Positions 32,159 to 40,078 of a stretch of DNA of 47,197 nucleotides are shown piece after piece. This DNA comes from Streptomyces silaceus (GTDB lineage: Bacteria; Actinomycetota; Actinomycetes; Streptomycetales; Streptomycetaceae). The notes below the pieces were generated by a model. The model saw nothing but the letters and a program-made list of their open reading frames with translations, was not told where the DNA came from and made no database searches. Each line of letters starts with the position of its first letter. The stretch's first letter is position 1. The DNA lies in contig NZ_LIRJ01000112.1 in the NCBI RefSeq assembly GCF_001419745.1, positions 1 through 47,197 on the forward strand. Direction: 5' to 3'. Made by a program: the position numbers and the translations under genes.

Positions 32159-33205
32159 TTACGCCGAGGCCCTGCGCACCAGGGCCGTCGGCAGGACCAC
32201 CGGGGAGGGCTCTGGATCCGCCGCCCCGCCTCTGCCGCGCAGGAGCATGCGGGCCATCAACCGGCCCATCTCCTCGATGTCCTGACGGACCGTCGTCAGA
32301 GGCGGGTCGGCCTGTTCGGCCACCGGCAGCATGTCGTCGAAGCCGACCACCGCCACGTCGTCCGGCACCCTCCTGCCGTGCTCGCGCAGCACGCGCAGGG
32401 CGCCGGCGGCGGACAGGTCGTTGGCGGCGAACACGGCGTCCACATCCGGGACCCTGTCGAGGAGTTCCCGCATCGCGCGCTCGCCGCCCGCCGGGGTGAA
32501 GTCGCCCTCGGCGATCAGCCGCGGGTCCGCATCGGCCAGCACGTCGCGGAAGCCGTCCAGCCGGTCGACCGCCGAGGTCTGGTCGAGGGGGCCGGTGATG
32601 TGCGCGACCCGGCCCCGGCCGAGTCCCACCAGGTGACGCACCGCTTCGCGCGCCCCGCCGCGGTTGTCGCAGTCGACGTACGGGGCGACGGGATCGCCGG
32701 GGTCCAGTGGCCGCGCCGCCCGGGCGTCCGCCCAGCCGGGCCGGCCGCCGAACACCGTCGGCACCCCCGCCCTGCCGATGATGCCGGGCAGCGGGTCGTC
32801 CAGGTGCAGCGAGAAGACGAGCGCGCCGTCGACATGGCCGCCCGCGAGATAGCGGCCCACCCGCTCGTGGTCGTCCCGCCCCTCGGTGAGCAGCAGCACC
32901 AGCTGGACGTCGTGCGCCGTCAGCTCCTTGCTGATCCCCCGCAGTTGCAGCGCGAAGAACGGATCCGCGAAGACCCTCGTCTCCGGCTCCGCGATCACCA
33001 CGGCGACCGCGTCGTGGCGCCGGGTCACCAGGCTGCGGGCGGCGCGGTTGGGGACGTAGCCGAGCTCGTCGACCGCGCGTCTCACCTTCTCGGCGAGCAC
33101 CTCCCGTACACCCGGGTCACCGTTGACCACACGGGAGACGGTGGCCCTGGAGACCCCGGCCCGGGCGGCCACGGCTTCCAGGGTGGGACGCGGTTCCTCG
33201 GTCAC
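32159..33205 (-). CDS. LacI family transcriptional regulator
   Basis: A 348-residue repressor. TLEAVAARAGVSRATVSRVVNG (8-29) is the LacI helix-turn-helix, followed by the hinge helix VPNRAARSLVTRR. Residues about 62-335 form the periplasmic-binding-protein-like sugar sensor (VDCDNRGGAREAVRHLVGLG; FAANDLSAAGALRVLREHG; VVGFDDMLPVAEQADPPLTTVRQD). It probably controls the adjacent GH64 glucanase through the operator at 30695-30710, responding to a beta-glucan oligosaccharide (inference). I did not find a second copy of the operator upstream of this gene. Confidence 0.92.
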   Translation of the reverse strand: MTEEPRPTLEAVAARAGVSRATVSRVVNGDPGVREVLAEKVRRAVDELGYVPNRAARSLVTRRHDAVAVVIAEPETRVFADPFFALQLRGISKELTAHDVQLVLLLTEGRDDHERVGRYLAGGHVDGALVFSLHLDDPLPGIIGRAGVPTVFGGRPGWADARAARPLDPGDPVAPYVDCDNRGGAREAVRHLVGLGRGRVAHITGPLDQTSAVDRLDGFRDVLADADPRLIAEGDFTPAGGERAMRELLDRVPDVDAVFAANDLSAAGALRVLREHGRRVPDDVAVVGFDDMLPVAEQADPPLTTVRQDIEEMGRLMARMLLRGRGGAADPEPSPVVLPTALVRRASA

Positions 33206-33347
33206 CTTCGCTCACTCCTCCCTGACGATGTCAGGAGGCATCCTTCCGTACGAGGCCCTCCGGCGGCTCGGCGAGGGCGGGTTCTCCATAGAGGGGGCTC
33301 CCGCAGAGGGTCGCGTGTCCCGTACCCGTGACACATACGCTGCCCCC

Positions 33348-34829
33348 ATGTTCAAGAAGCGGAGAGAGCGCAAGCAGGCCGAACTCCACGAGCGGCTGGC
33401 GGCGGCCCTGCGGGACCCGGACGCGGGCGTCCGCGCCACGGCGGCGACCGAGGCCGCGGAGTCCGCCGACCTGGAGTGGGCGCTGCCCGAGCTGGCGCGC
33501 GCCGTGGCGCGCGAGCCGTGGACGGACGACTTCCACGAGACGGTGGTGGACGGCTTCGCCGTGACGCTGCGCCGCGACACCGCCCTGCGCGAGCGCGCGG
33601 AACGGATCGTCGCCGGGCATCTCGACGACCCCGAGGGCTTCCTGCGCGCCTGGACCGCCTTCATGACGGAACTCGGCTGGAGCCCCGCCCCGCGGGACGC
33701 CGGCGAGGACATGCACGACGACATGCGCGAGCGGCTCGCGGCGCTGCGCGGGCACGGCTGGAGCGCGCAGGGCCTCGCCGGGCTCGGGCGGCCGGACGCC
33801 TTCGAGCGCGAGCTGGCGTTCGACCTCGCGGTGATGCTGGCCTCGGCCGTCCTGCGCCGCAACGAACCGCTGTCTCCGGAGGAGGCGGACCGGGTGCGGT
33901 CCGGGATGCGCTCCGGCCTCGCCGAGGCGCTGAAGCTGGCGCCGGGCGGCACGGAGCGCACCGACGCCCTCGTCCACCTCGCGCGGCCGGCCGAGGAGGA
34001 CTCCGGGACGGAGCGCGCGCGGGTCGCCCTGCTGGTCGACGAGGCGCTGGCGCTGTGCGCCGACGAGGACCCGGAGCGGGTGGCCCTCGGGATGGAGGCG
34101 CTCTCGGATCTGCTGCTGTTCAACGGCGCGCTCCGCTACGACCGCGTGCGCGCGACGCTGGACCGCCTGGTCGCGGGCGAGCCGGACGCCCCCGTCCTGC
34201 GCGATGCGCTGTCCTGCTACGACTACCTCCACGTGCACGCGCCCCTGGCCGAGCCACCGCTCCCGCTGTTCCTCGACGGGCTGCGGCACGCCGACGCCGG
34301 CGTGCGCAGGGCCGCCGCCGACGGACTCCACCCGATGGCCGCGGGCTCCACCGCGGAGCGCGCGGCCGTGGACGCGCTCGCCGAGCGGGTGGAGCGCGAC
34401 GAGGACGAGGAGGTGCGGCTGGCCGCCGCCGCGTCCCTCGCCAACCTCCCGTACGCCGAGGAGCGCAACGCCCTGGCAGCCGCCGACGCCCTGGAGCGCC
34501 ACCTCGACGCGCCGGATCCCGAGCTGCGCGCGATCGCCGTCGGGGACGCGCTCGGCCGTGGCGTGCCCGACGCGTACGACCGCCTCCTCCACGAGTTCGA
34601 GTCGCCCGACGTGCACTGGCAGTTCGTGTCGGGCCTCGCCCACGCGTCCGCGAACGACGACGTCCACGTCCCCGACGACCTGCGCCCCCGTCTCGTCGAG
34701 CGGCTGGAGAGCCTGGAGGCGTCCGGCTGGGCGGACCGCGGCGGCCCCGCCGACGGCTTTCCCGACGCGGAGGAGCGGGCCGAGATGCTCTCCGGACTGC
34801 TGCGTCAGCTGCGCGCCGGGGGCCGGTGA
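33348..34829 (+). CDS. HEAT/armadillo-like repeat protein
   Basis: A 493-residue acidic helical protein beginning MFKKRRERKQAELHERLAAAL. Helix pairs recur, clearest in the C-terminal half: LRHADAGVRRAAADGLHPMA, DEDEEVRLAAAASLANLPYAEERNAL and DAPDPELRAIAVGDALGRGV, which are HEAT-like scaffolding units. No catalytic motif is seen. The ATG at 33348 has no Shine-Dalgarno sequence; a TACGCT box (33336-33341) ends six bases upstream, suggesting a leaderless transcript. The upstream open frame overlaps the LacI gene and is ignored. The stop lies inside the left arm of a 12-bp hairpin. Confidence 0.7.
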   Translation: MFKKRRERKQAELHERLAAALRDPDAGVRATAATEAAESADLEWALPELARAVAREPWTDDFHETVVDGFAVTLRRDTALRERAERIVAGHLDDPEGFLRAWTAFMTELGWSPAPRDAGEDMHDDMRERLAALRGHGWSAQGLAGLGRPDAFERELAFDLAVMLASAVLRRNEPLSPEEADRVRSGMRSGLAEALKLAPGGTERTDALVHLARPAEEDSGTERARVALLVDEALALCADEDPERVALGMEALSDLLLFNGALRYDRVRATLDRLVAGEPDAPVLRDALSCYDYLHVHAPLAEPPLPLFLDGLRHADAGVRRAAADGLHPMAAGSTAERAAVDALAERVERDEDEEVRLAAAASLANLPYAEERNALAAADALERHLDAPDPELRAIAVGDALGRGVPDAYDRLLHEFESPDVHWQFVSGLAHASANDDVHVPDDLRPRLVERLESLEASGWADRGGPADGFPDAEERAEMLSGLLRQLRAGGR

Positions 34830-34855
34830 GCCGAGGGTCCGCGCGGCTCACCGGC
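34822..34855. terminator. Hairpin overlapping the HEAT-protein stop codon
   Basis: Perfect 12-bp arms (34822-34833 / 34844-34855) with a 10-nt loop between convergent genes; the left arm includes the TGA stop. Confidence 0.6.
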
Positions 34856-34874
34856 GCGTCCGTCGGGTGGCGCC

Positions 34875-35714
34875 TCAGCGGAAGGCGGCGATGTTGCGGG
34901 CGACCCAGTCGTCGAAGGGGCGCGGGGCGCGGCCGAGGACGCGTTCCACGTCCGGGCTGATCCGCAGTTCGGCCGGGTTCGGGGCGGCGATGATGTCCAG
35001 GGTGTCGTCGGCGAGTTCCGCCGGCACGAACCGGGTCATCGCGGCCCTGGCCTCGTCGCGGGTGAGTTCGTGGAACCGTACCGGCGAGCCGAGCGCGGCG
35101 GCGATCGCCTCCGCCTGCTGACGCGGTGTGATCACCTCCGGCCCGGTCAGCTCGTACACCCCTCCGGCGTGCCGGTCCTCCAGCAGGCAGGCCGCCGCGA
35201 CCCCGGCGATGTCCGCCGGGTCGACGACCGGCACCCCGACGTCGCCGAAGGGCGCGGCGACCGTTCCTTGCGTGCGGACGGACTCCGCCCAGGCCAGGGC
35301 GTTGGAGGCGAAGCCGCCCGGTCGCACGAGGGCCCAGTCCATGCCGGACTCCCGCAACGCGTCCTCCACCGCGCGCATCGCGACCCGCGACGGGCCGAGC
35401 GGCCGGGTCGCCACGCCCTGCGAGGACAGCAGGACGACCCTGCGGACCCCGGCGGCCGCGGCCAGGCCGATGAGGTCGGCCGGCCGGGCCCCGGGTGCGT
35501 GCAGGTCGCCGGAGAGCAGGAGGAAGAGTGCCTTCGCCCCGTCCAACGCGTCTGCGAGGCGTGCCGGTTCGGCCAGGTCGGCCGCCACGTGCCGGACCCC
35601 GTCCGGCACGGCCGCCGCGTGCCGCGACACCGCTGTCACCTGCTCGCCCGCCTCGGCGAGTGCCTGCGTCAGAGGCCGTCCCACATTTCCGGTAGCTCCG
35701 GTCACCACGATCAT
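34875..35714 (-). CDS. NmrA-like NAD(P)-binding protein (atypical SDR)
   Basis: A 279-residue protein with N-terminal MIVVTGATGNVGRPL, whose G-A-T-G-N-V-G loop binds NAD(P). RRVVLLSSQGVA and MDWALVRPGGFASNAL follow. The catalytic Tyr-x-x-x-Lys of classical SDRs is not evident, as usual for NmrA/QOR2-type proteins. It is probably a quinone-type oxidoreductase or redox sensor. The start at 35714 has CAGGAG upstream. The divergent HxlR regulator, 92 bp away, is the standard partner for this type of gene. Confidence 0.87.
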   Translation of the reverse strand: MIVVTGATGNVGRPLTQALAEAGEQVTAVSRHAAAVPDGVRHVAADLAEPARLADALDGAKALFLLLSGDLHAPGARPADLIGLAAAAGVRRVVLLSSQGVATRPLGPSRVAMRAVEDALRESGMDWALVRPGGFASNALAWAESVRTQGTVAAPFGDVGVPVVDPADIAGVAAACLLEDRHAGGVYELTGPEVITPRQQAEAIAAALGSPVRFHELTRDEARAAMTRFVPAELADDTLDIIAAPNPAELRISPDVERVLGRAPRPFDDWVARNIAAFR

Positions 35715-35764
35715 TTCCAGCTCCTGGTCCGTTGTGTGCTGCGGAAGTTGAAGCTAGGAACCGG

Positions 35765-35799
35765 GCTTACTTTTTGTAAGAACATACCCAGAGGTAAGC
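35765..35799. promoter_or_regulatory. HxlR-type operator candidate
   Basis: CTTACtttttGTAAG (35766-35780) is followed by another GTAAGC (35794-35799), which pairs with GCTTAC at 35765-35770. The repeated GTAAG half-sites lie between the divergent oxidoreductase and HxlR genes. Confidence 0.5.
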
Positions 35800-35806
35800 T
35801 CCGGAC

Positions 35807-36190
35807 ATGACGGAAGGCGCGCAGCTGAAGCAGGCCGAGGCGAGCCCCCGGTATGAGGTGTTTCACACCGACTGCCCCGCGCGTGACGTGGTCGACCACG
35901 TGACCAGCAGGTGGGGCGTCTGGGTGCTGATCTCCTTGCGGAGCAACGACCTTCGGTTCTACGAGCTGCGCGACAGCATCCGGGGCATCAGCGAGAAGAT
36001 GCTCGCCCAGACCCTGCGCGCGCTGGTCCAGGACGGCCTGGTCTGGCGGGAGGTCGAGCCGACGACGCCGCCCCAGGTCACCTATGGGCTGACCGAGTTC
36101 GGGCAGGACATCGGCCGGCCGCTGACCGACCTGTTCGACCGGATCACCCGCCAACTGCCGCCGCGCGGCACGGAACAGACGGCGCGGTAG
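35807..36190 (+). CDS. HxlR family transcriptional regulator
   Basis: A 127-residue winged helix regulator. VVDHVTSRWGVWVLISLRSNDLRFYELRDSIRGISEKMLAQTLRALVQDGLVWREV (28-83) is the HxlR DNA-binding fold. A conserved N-terminal Cys (Cys23 in HTDCPARD) matches the redox-sensing cysteine of YodB/HypR-like members. It probably represses the divergent NmrA-like oxidoreductase gene and responds to quinones or electrophiles (inference from family and layout). Confidence 0.9.
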   Translation: MTEGAQLKQAEASPRYEVFHTDCPARDVVDHVTSRWGVWVLISLRSNDLRFYELRDSIRGISEKMLAQTLRALVQDGLVWREVEPTTPPQVTYGLTEFGQDIGRPLTDLFDRITRQLPPRGTEQTAR

Positions 36191-36192
36191 CG

Positions 36193-36268
36193 GTCGGCCT
36201 CGAAGCCGGGCACGCCTTCGAGGCCGACACCGTCGATGGACGTGCCGGCCCGGCACGTCCATCGACGG
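36193..36268. terminator. Two tandem perfect hairpins
   Basis: First: 13-bp arms (36193-36205 / 36216-36228), 10-nt loop. Second, directly behind: 18-bp arms (36230-36247 / 36251-36268), 3-nt loop. They sit between the convergent HxlR and laccase genes and probably stop transcription from both sides. Confidence 0.8.
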
Positions 36269-36285
36269 ATCCACGGACCGCGCCC

Positions 36286-37353
36286 CTAGTGGTGATCGTG
36301 CCCCGACGCCCCTGACTCCGGCTTCTCCGCGCCCTTGGAGTCACCGGAACCCTTGGACTCCTCGGCGCCTCCCGAGCCCTTCTTCGTGGCCGCCCCCGCA
36401 TGGTGCGGCTCGTAGTCCGGGATCGTCCCGTCGGCCTTCTTCACCAGGAACAGGCCCGCCATGCCCATGTCCGAGTGGCTCTGGACATGGCAGTGGTACA
36501 TCCAGGCCCCGGCGCCCACGCCCTCTCCCGCGATGACCTGGAAGCCGAAGGAGTCGCCGGGTCCCGTGATCTTGTCGTCGAGGATCTGGCTCGGGTCGTC
36601 GGGGCCGGTCAGCATGCCCGTGCGGTTGTCCGCCCAGCGATGACCGTGCACATGGAACGTGTGGTAGTACTCGCCGTGCGTGATCGACACGAACTCGACC
36701 CGGTCGCCCACGGTGGCCTCGAAGGCGGGACTGTCGTGGCCCGCCTTGTTGTTGATCGTCATGTCGTTGAAGACGACGGTGAAGGTCTTGTCCGGCAGCA
36801 GGTCGCCCTTGCGCCGCACGATCAACGCGCCGTAGAGCCCCTTCCGTACGCCGCCGGTGCCGTGGTCCGTGCCGACCACGTGGTCGTGGTAGTGCCAGTA
36901 GCCCGCGGTGCCGGGGCGCCAGGTGCCGTCCTTGCGGCGGCCGGGGGCGTGCGTGCGCCAGGTGTACGTGCGCCTGCCGCCCGGCTCGACATGGCTCTTG
37001 GTGTGCCGGGTGCCGTCGCTGGAGATCTCGTAGTCCATGCCGTGGACGTGCAGGCTGGCGTCCACGTCCATCGCGTTCTCGAACTCGATGTGCAGGGTGT
37101 CGCCCTCGTTCAGCTCGATCAGCGGGCCCGGGATGGAGGCCTTGCCCTTCTCCAGGCCGTACCCCATCTGCCCGTCGGGGAGCTTCTCCGCATACATCTT
37201 GATCCGCTTGACCTCGCCGCCCGCGGGCGCCGTCCTCGGCGGCGCCTCGGCGGTGCTGGCCTCGGGCGCGTTGGCGAGCGACAACGATGTCACCCCCGCC
37301 GCGGCGGCCGCGCCGCCGACCAGCATCCTCCGGTTGAAGCTCCGTCTGTCCAT
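36286..37353 (-). CDS. slac: Two-domain small laccase (SLAC-type multicopper oxidase)
   Basis: A 355-residue Tat-exported oxidase ([14 protein letters not shown]) that oxidises phenols or other donors and reduces O2 to water. Two cupredoxin domains occur instead of three; the family works as a trimer. Copper ligands are all present at S. coelicolor SLAC-like positions: HVHG (His102, 104), HYHDH (154, 156, 158), HTFHVHG (231, 234, 236), HCHVQSH (287, Cys288, 289, 293) and axial Met298. The tail after residue 317 is longer than usual and ends GHDHH. The start at 37353 has GGGGAG upstream. It is divergent from a secreted sugar-oxidation operon. Confidence 0.95.
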   Translation of the reverse strand: MDRRSFNRRMLVGGAAAAAGVTSLSLANAPEASTAEAPPRTAPAGGEVKRIKMYAEKLPDGQMGYGLEKGKASIPGPLIELNEGDTLHIEFENAMDVDASLHVHGMDYEISSDGTRHTKSHVEPGGRRTYTWRTHAPGRRKDGTWRPGTAGYWHYHDHVVGTDHGTGGVRKGLYGALIVRRKGDLLPDKTFTVVFNDMTINNKAGHDSPAFEATVGDRVEFVSITHGEYYHTFHVHGHRWADNRTGMLTGPDDPSQILDDKITGPGDSFGFQVIAGEGVGAGAWMYHCHVQSHSDMGMAGLFLVKKADGTIPDYEPHHAGAATKKGSGGAEESKGSGDSKGAEKPESGASGHDHH

Positions 37354-37481
37354 GCCGAACTCCCCACTGCGGTACGGAGACTGACGGGGCGCAGGAGGCC
37401 CCGGGGACGGCCACACGGTATCGGCGGGATCTTCGTTTATCCACACGCAGGACAAAGTTTGCGTTATCGCGGTGATACCTA

Positions 37482-37510
37482 TTGGCGAGTTGCGGAAAGA
37501 GGTCTAGCTT
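37482..37510 (+). promoter_or_regulatory. Candidate promoter of the ThuA/sorbosone dehydrogenase operon
   Basis: TTGGCG (37482-37487), 17-bp spacer, TAGCTT (37505-37510), about 43 bp before the ATG. A TATCgcggtGATA dyad at about 37465-37477 lies just upstream. Confidence 0.5.
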
Positions 37511-37552
37511 CGTCGGCGCTGTTGCTGTGACCGACGAGGGGTGGGTGTACTC

Positions 37553-40078
37553 ATGCGGCGCACACCGCATCAACGACCCTTGGGCCTACAAGGGTTGAGC
37601 AGAACTCGACGCAGACCGAACCGTTCGCACCGGGCCTGGGCGGCCGCCCTGCTGTCCGGGGCCCTGGTCACGGGCGCGCTGTCCGCCCAGGCCGCCTCGG
37701 CGCGGCCCTACCCGGACCCGCCGTTGACAACGATGTCTCTCCCGTCGCCGCCCGGCGGCGCCAACGTCAAGGTGCTGGTCTTCCACGGCTCGGCGGCCGG
37801 CGGCGAGGAGTCCCCCGTCGTCAACGCCGGCATCGAGGCCATCGAGAAGATCGGCCAGTCAGGCCCGGCCGCCCAGCGGTTCAGGATCGAGGCGACGGAC
37901 GACCCGTCCGTGTTCACGAACGAGGCGAAGCTCGGCAAGTTCAACGCCGTGACCTTCCTGACCGGCGGCGGCGATGTCCTCGACGCCGAGCAGGAGGCGG
38001 GCCTGGAGGCCTACATGGAGGCCGGCGGCGGCTTCCTCGGCATCCACGACGCGGCCCGCGCCGAGCCGTACTCCAGCTGGTTCACCGGCCTGATCGGCGC
38101 CCGGCCCGCGGACTCCAGCCCGACGGACGTCCAGCGGGCCACCGTCGAGGTCGGCGACCGCCAGAACCCGGCGACCAAGGACCTGCCCCTCCAGTGGAAG
38201 CGCCCCGACCGGTGGCTGAACTGGACGAAGAACCCCTCCGGTGATGTGCATACAGTCGCCCGTGTACGAGAGGCGACATACAAGCCCGGCGACAGCAAGA
38301 ACGGGTGGGACCACCCGGTGTCGTGGTGCCGCGACTACGACGGCGGACGGTCCTTCTACACCGGCATGGGCGGTACGGCCGCCTCGTACGACGAGGCGGA
38401 CTTCCGCGGCCATCTGCGCGGCGCCCTGCTGTGGACGACCCGTATCGCGCGCGCCGACTGCAAGTCGACGATCAACGCCAACTACAAGGCGGAGCGCCTC
38501 ACCCAGCCCAACCAGCCGGGCCAGAACGACCAGATCGGCGAGCCGCACGGCCTGGTGACCGCGCCCGACGGGCGTGTCTTCTACATCGGGCGCGGCGGCG
38601 CCGACTCCTCCCGGCCGGTGGTCACCGACTGGAACAACCCGGACATCGGCAAGGGCCGGGGCGAGATCCACGTCTACGACCCGAAGACCAAGAAGGTGAC
38701 GCTCGCGGGCGCCCTGTCGATCTTCGGCAACAAGGGCGGCGGCGACGAGCTCATCAAGGTCGAGGAGGGACTGCTCGGCATCGAGCTCGACCCGAAGTTC
38801 GCGCAGAACGGCTGGGTGTACCTGCACTACACGCCCCACTCGAAGATCAACCGCGAGACGCACATGGCGGAGCGCTACGTCTCCCGCTTCACCCTGGACC
38901 AGGCCACCAACAAGCTGGACATGGGCAGCGAGAAGGTGCTCCTGAAGTGGCCGGTGCAGATCCACAGCTGCTGCCACGCGGGCGGCGGGATGGCGTGGGA
39001 CTCCAAGGACAACCTCTACATCGCCACCGGTGACAACAACTCCTCGGGCTTCACGGACGGCTACTCGGGCAACAACCCGCAGCCCAACTTCAAGGGTGTC
39101 TCCTTCGCCGACGCGCGCCGCACCGCGGGCAACACCAACAACCTCAACGGCAAGATCCTGCGCATCCACCCGGAGCCGGACGGGACGTACACGCTCCCCG
39201 AAGGGAACCTCTTCACGGGCAAGGAGCCGGACGAGGGCGGCGGCAAGACGCGCGGCGAGATCTACGTGATGGGCGTCAGGAACCCGGCGCGCATCTCGAT
39301 CGACAAGAAGACCGACACCCTGTACGCGGGGTGGGTCGGGCCGGACGCCCCCACGCCGTCGACGACCTGGGGCCCGGCGAAGTACGACACGTTCGCCGCG
39401 ATCACCCACGCCTCCAACCGCGGCTGGCCGTACTGCATGGGCAACAACCAGCCCTACCGCGACCGCAATCTGCCGGACCCGACGAAGCCGCTGGGCTGGT
39501 ACGACTGCAAGAACCTCAAGAACGAATCGCCCAACAACGACGGCCTGGTGAAGATCCCGCCGGCCGAGCCCAACACCATCTGGTACTCGCCCCAGGGCGG
39601 CGGCGTCGACTACCCGCGCGACGCGAACGGCGTGCCGAGCTACAAGACGGAGGAGCAGAAGCTGCTCCTGCCGTGGCTCAAGGGCGGCGGCCAGGCCACG
39701 ATGAACGGCCCGGTCTACCGCTACGACGCGGCGAACACGAGCGCCGACAAGTGGCCCTCCTACTGGGACGGCAAGTGGTTCGTCGGGGACTTCTACGACG
39801 GGGACCAGCCGCGGCACGCGGTGCTCACCGACCCGAAGACGGTCGGCGGCGGAGGCCTCCCCGTGCACGCCGAGTCGCTGAAGAAGATCATTCCGGTCGG
39901 CAACGACGGCATCAAGAACCTCATGGACTGGAAGTTCGCGCCGGACGGCTCGCTGTACGTCCTCGACTACGGCAGGGGCTTCTTCACCTCGGACTCCAAG
40001 TCGGCGCTGTGGCGCGTGACGTACAAGGGCGGCGCGGCGACTCCGGCCGCCGACGACCTGGCGAGGAAGGCGGGATGA
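37553..40078 (+). CDS. Secreted ThuA domain / PQQ-type glucose-sorbosone dehydrogenase fusion
   Basis: An 841-residue exported protein. Signal peptide 1 to about 46 (AWAAALLSGALVTGALSAQAASA). Residues about 66-295 are a ThuA-type (trehalose utilisation, class I glutamine amidotransferase-like) domain: VKVLVFHGSA, GGGDVLDAEQEAGLEAYMEAGGGFLGIHDA, RSFYTGMGGTAASY. Residues about 315-825 are a soluble PQQ-dependent sugar dehydrogenase-like beta-propeller: EPHGLVTAPDGRVFYIGRGG, EGLLGIELDPKFAQNGWVYLHYTP, NLNGKILRIHPEPDGTY, VRNPARISID, NLMDWKFAPDGSLYVLDYGRG. The substrate is probably a sugar outside the cell. The stop overlaps the next start (ATGA), so both proteins are made together. The start at 37553 is chosen over the GTG at 37541. 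Confidence 0.87.
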   Translation: MRRTPHQRPLGLQGLSRTRRRPNRSHRAWAAALLSGALVTGALSAQAASARPYPDPPLTTMSLPSPPGGANVKVLVFHGSAAGGEESPVVNAGIEAIEKIGQSGPAAQRFRIEATDDPSVFTNEAKLGKFNAVTFLTGGGDVLDAEQEAGLEAYMEAGGGFLGIHDAARAEPYSSWFTGLIGARPADSSPTDVQRATVEVGDRQNPATKDLPLQWKRPDRWLNWTKNPSGDVHTVARVREATYKPGDSKNGWDHPVSWCRDYDGGRSFYTGMGGTAASYDEADFRGHLRGALLWTTRIARADCKSTINANYKAERLTQPNQPGQNDQIGEPHGLVTAPDGRVFYIGRGGADSSRPVVTDWNNPDIGKGRGEIHVYDPKTKKVTLAGALSIFGNKGGGDELIKVEEGLLGIELDPKFAQNGWVYLHYTPHSKINRETHMAERYVSRFTLDQATNKLDMGSEKVLLKWPVQIHSCCHAGGGMAWDSKDNLYIATGDNNSSGFTDGYSGNNPQPNFKGVSFADARRTAGNTNNLNGKILRIHPEPDGTYTLPEGNLFTGKEPDEGGGKTRGEIYVMGVRNPARISIDKKTDTLYAGWVGPDAPTPSTTWGPAKYDTFAAITHASNRGWPYCMGNNQPYRDRNLPDPTKPLGWYDCKNLKNESPNNDGLVKIPPAEPNTIWYSPQGGGVDYPRDANGVPSYKTEEQKLLLPWLKGGGQATMNGPVYRYDAANTSADKWPSYWDGKWFVGDFYDGDQPRHAVLTDPKTVGGGGLPVHAESLKKIIPVGNDGIKNLMDWKFAPDGSLYVLDYGRGFFTSDSKSALWRVTYKGGAATPAADDLARKAG

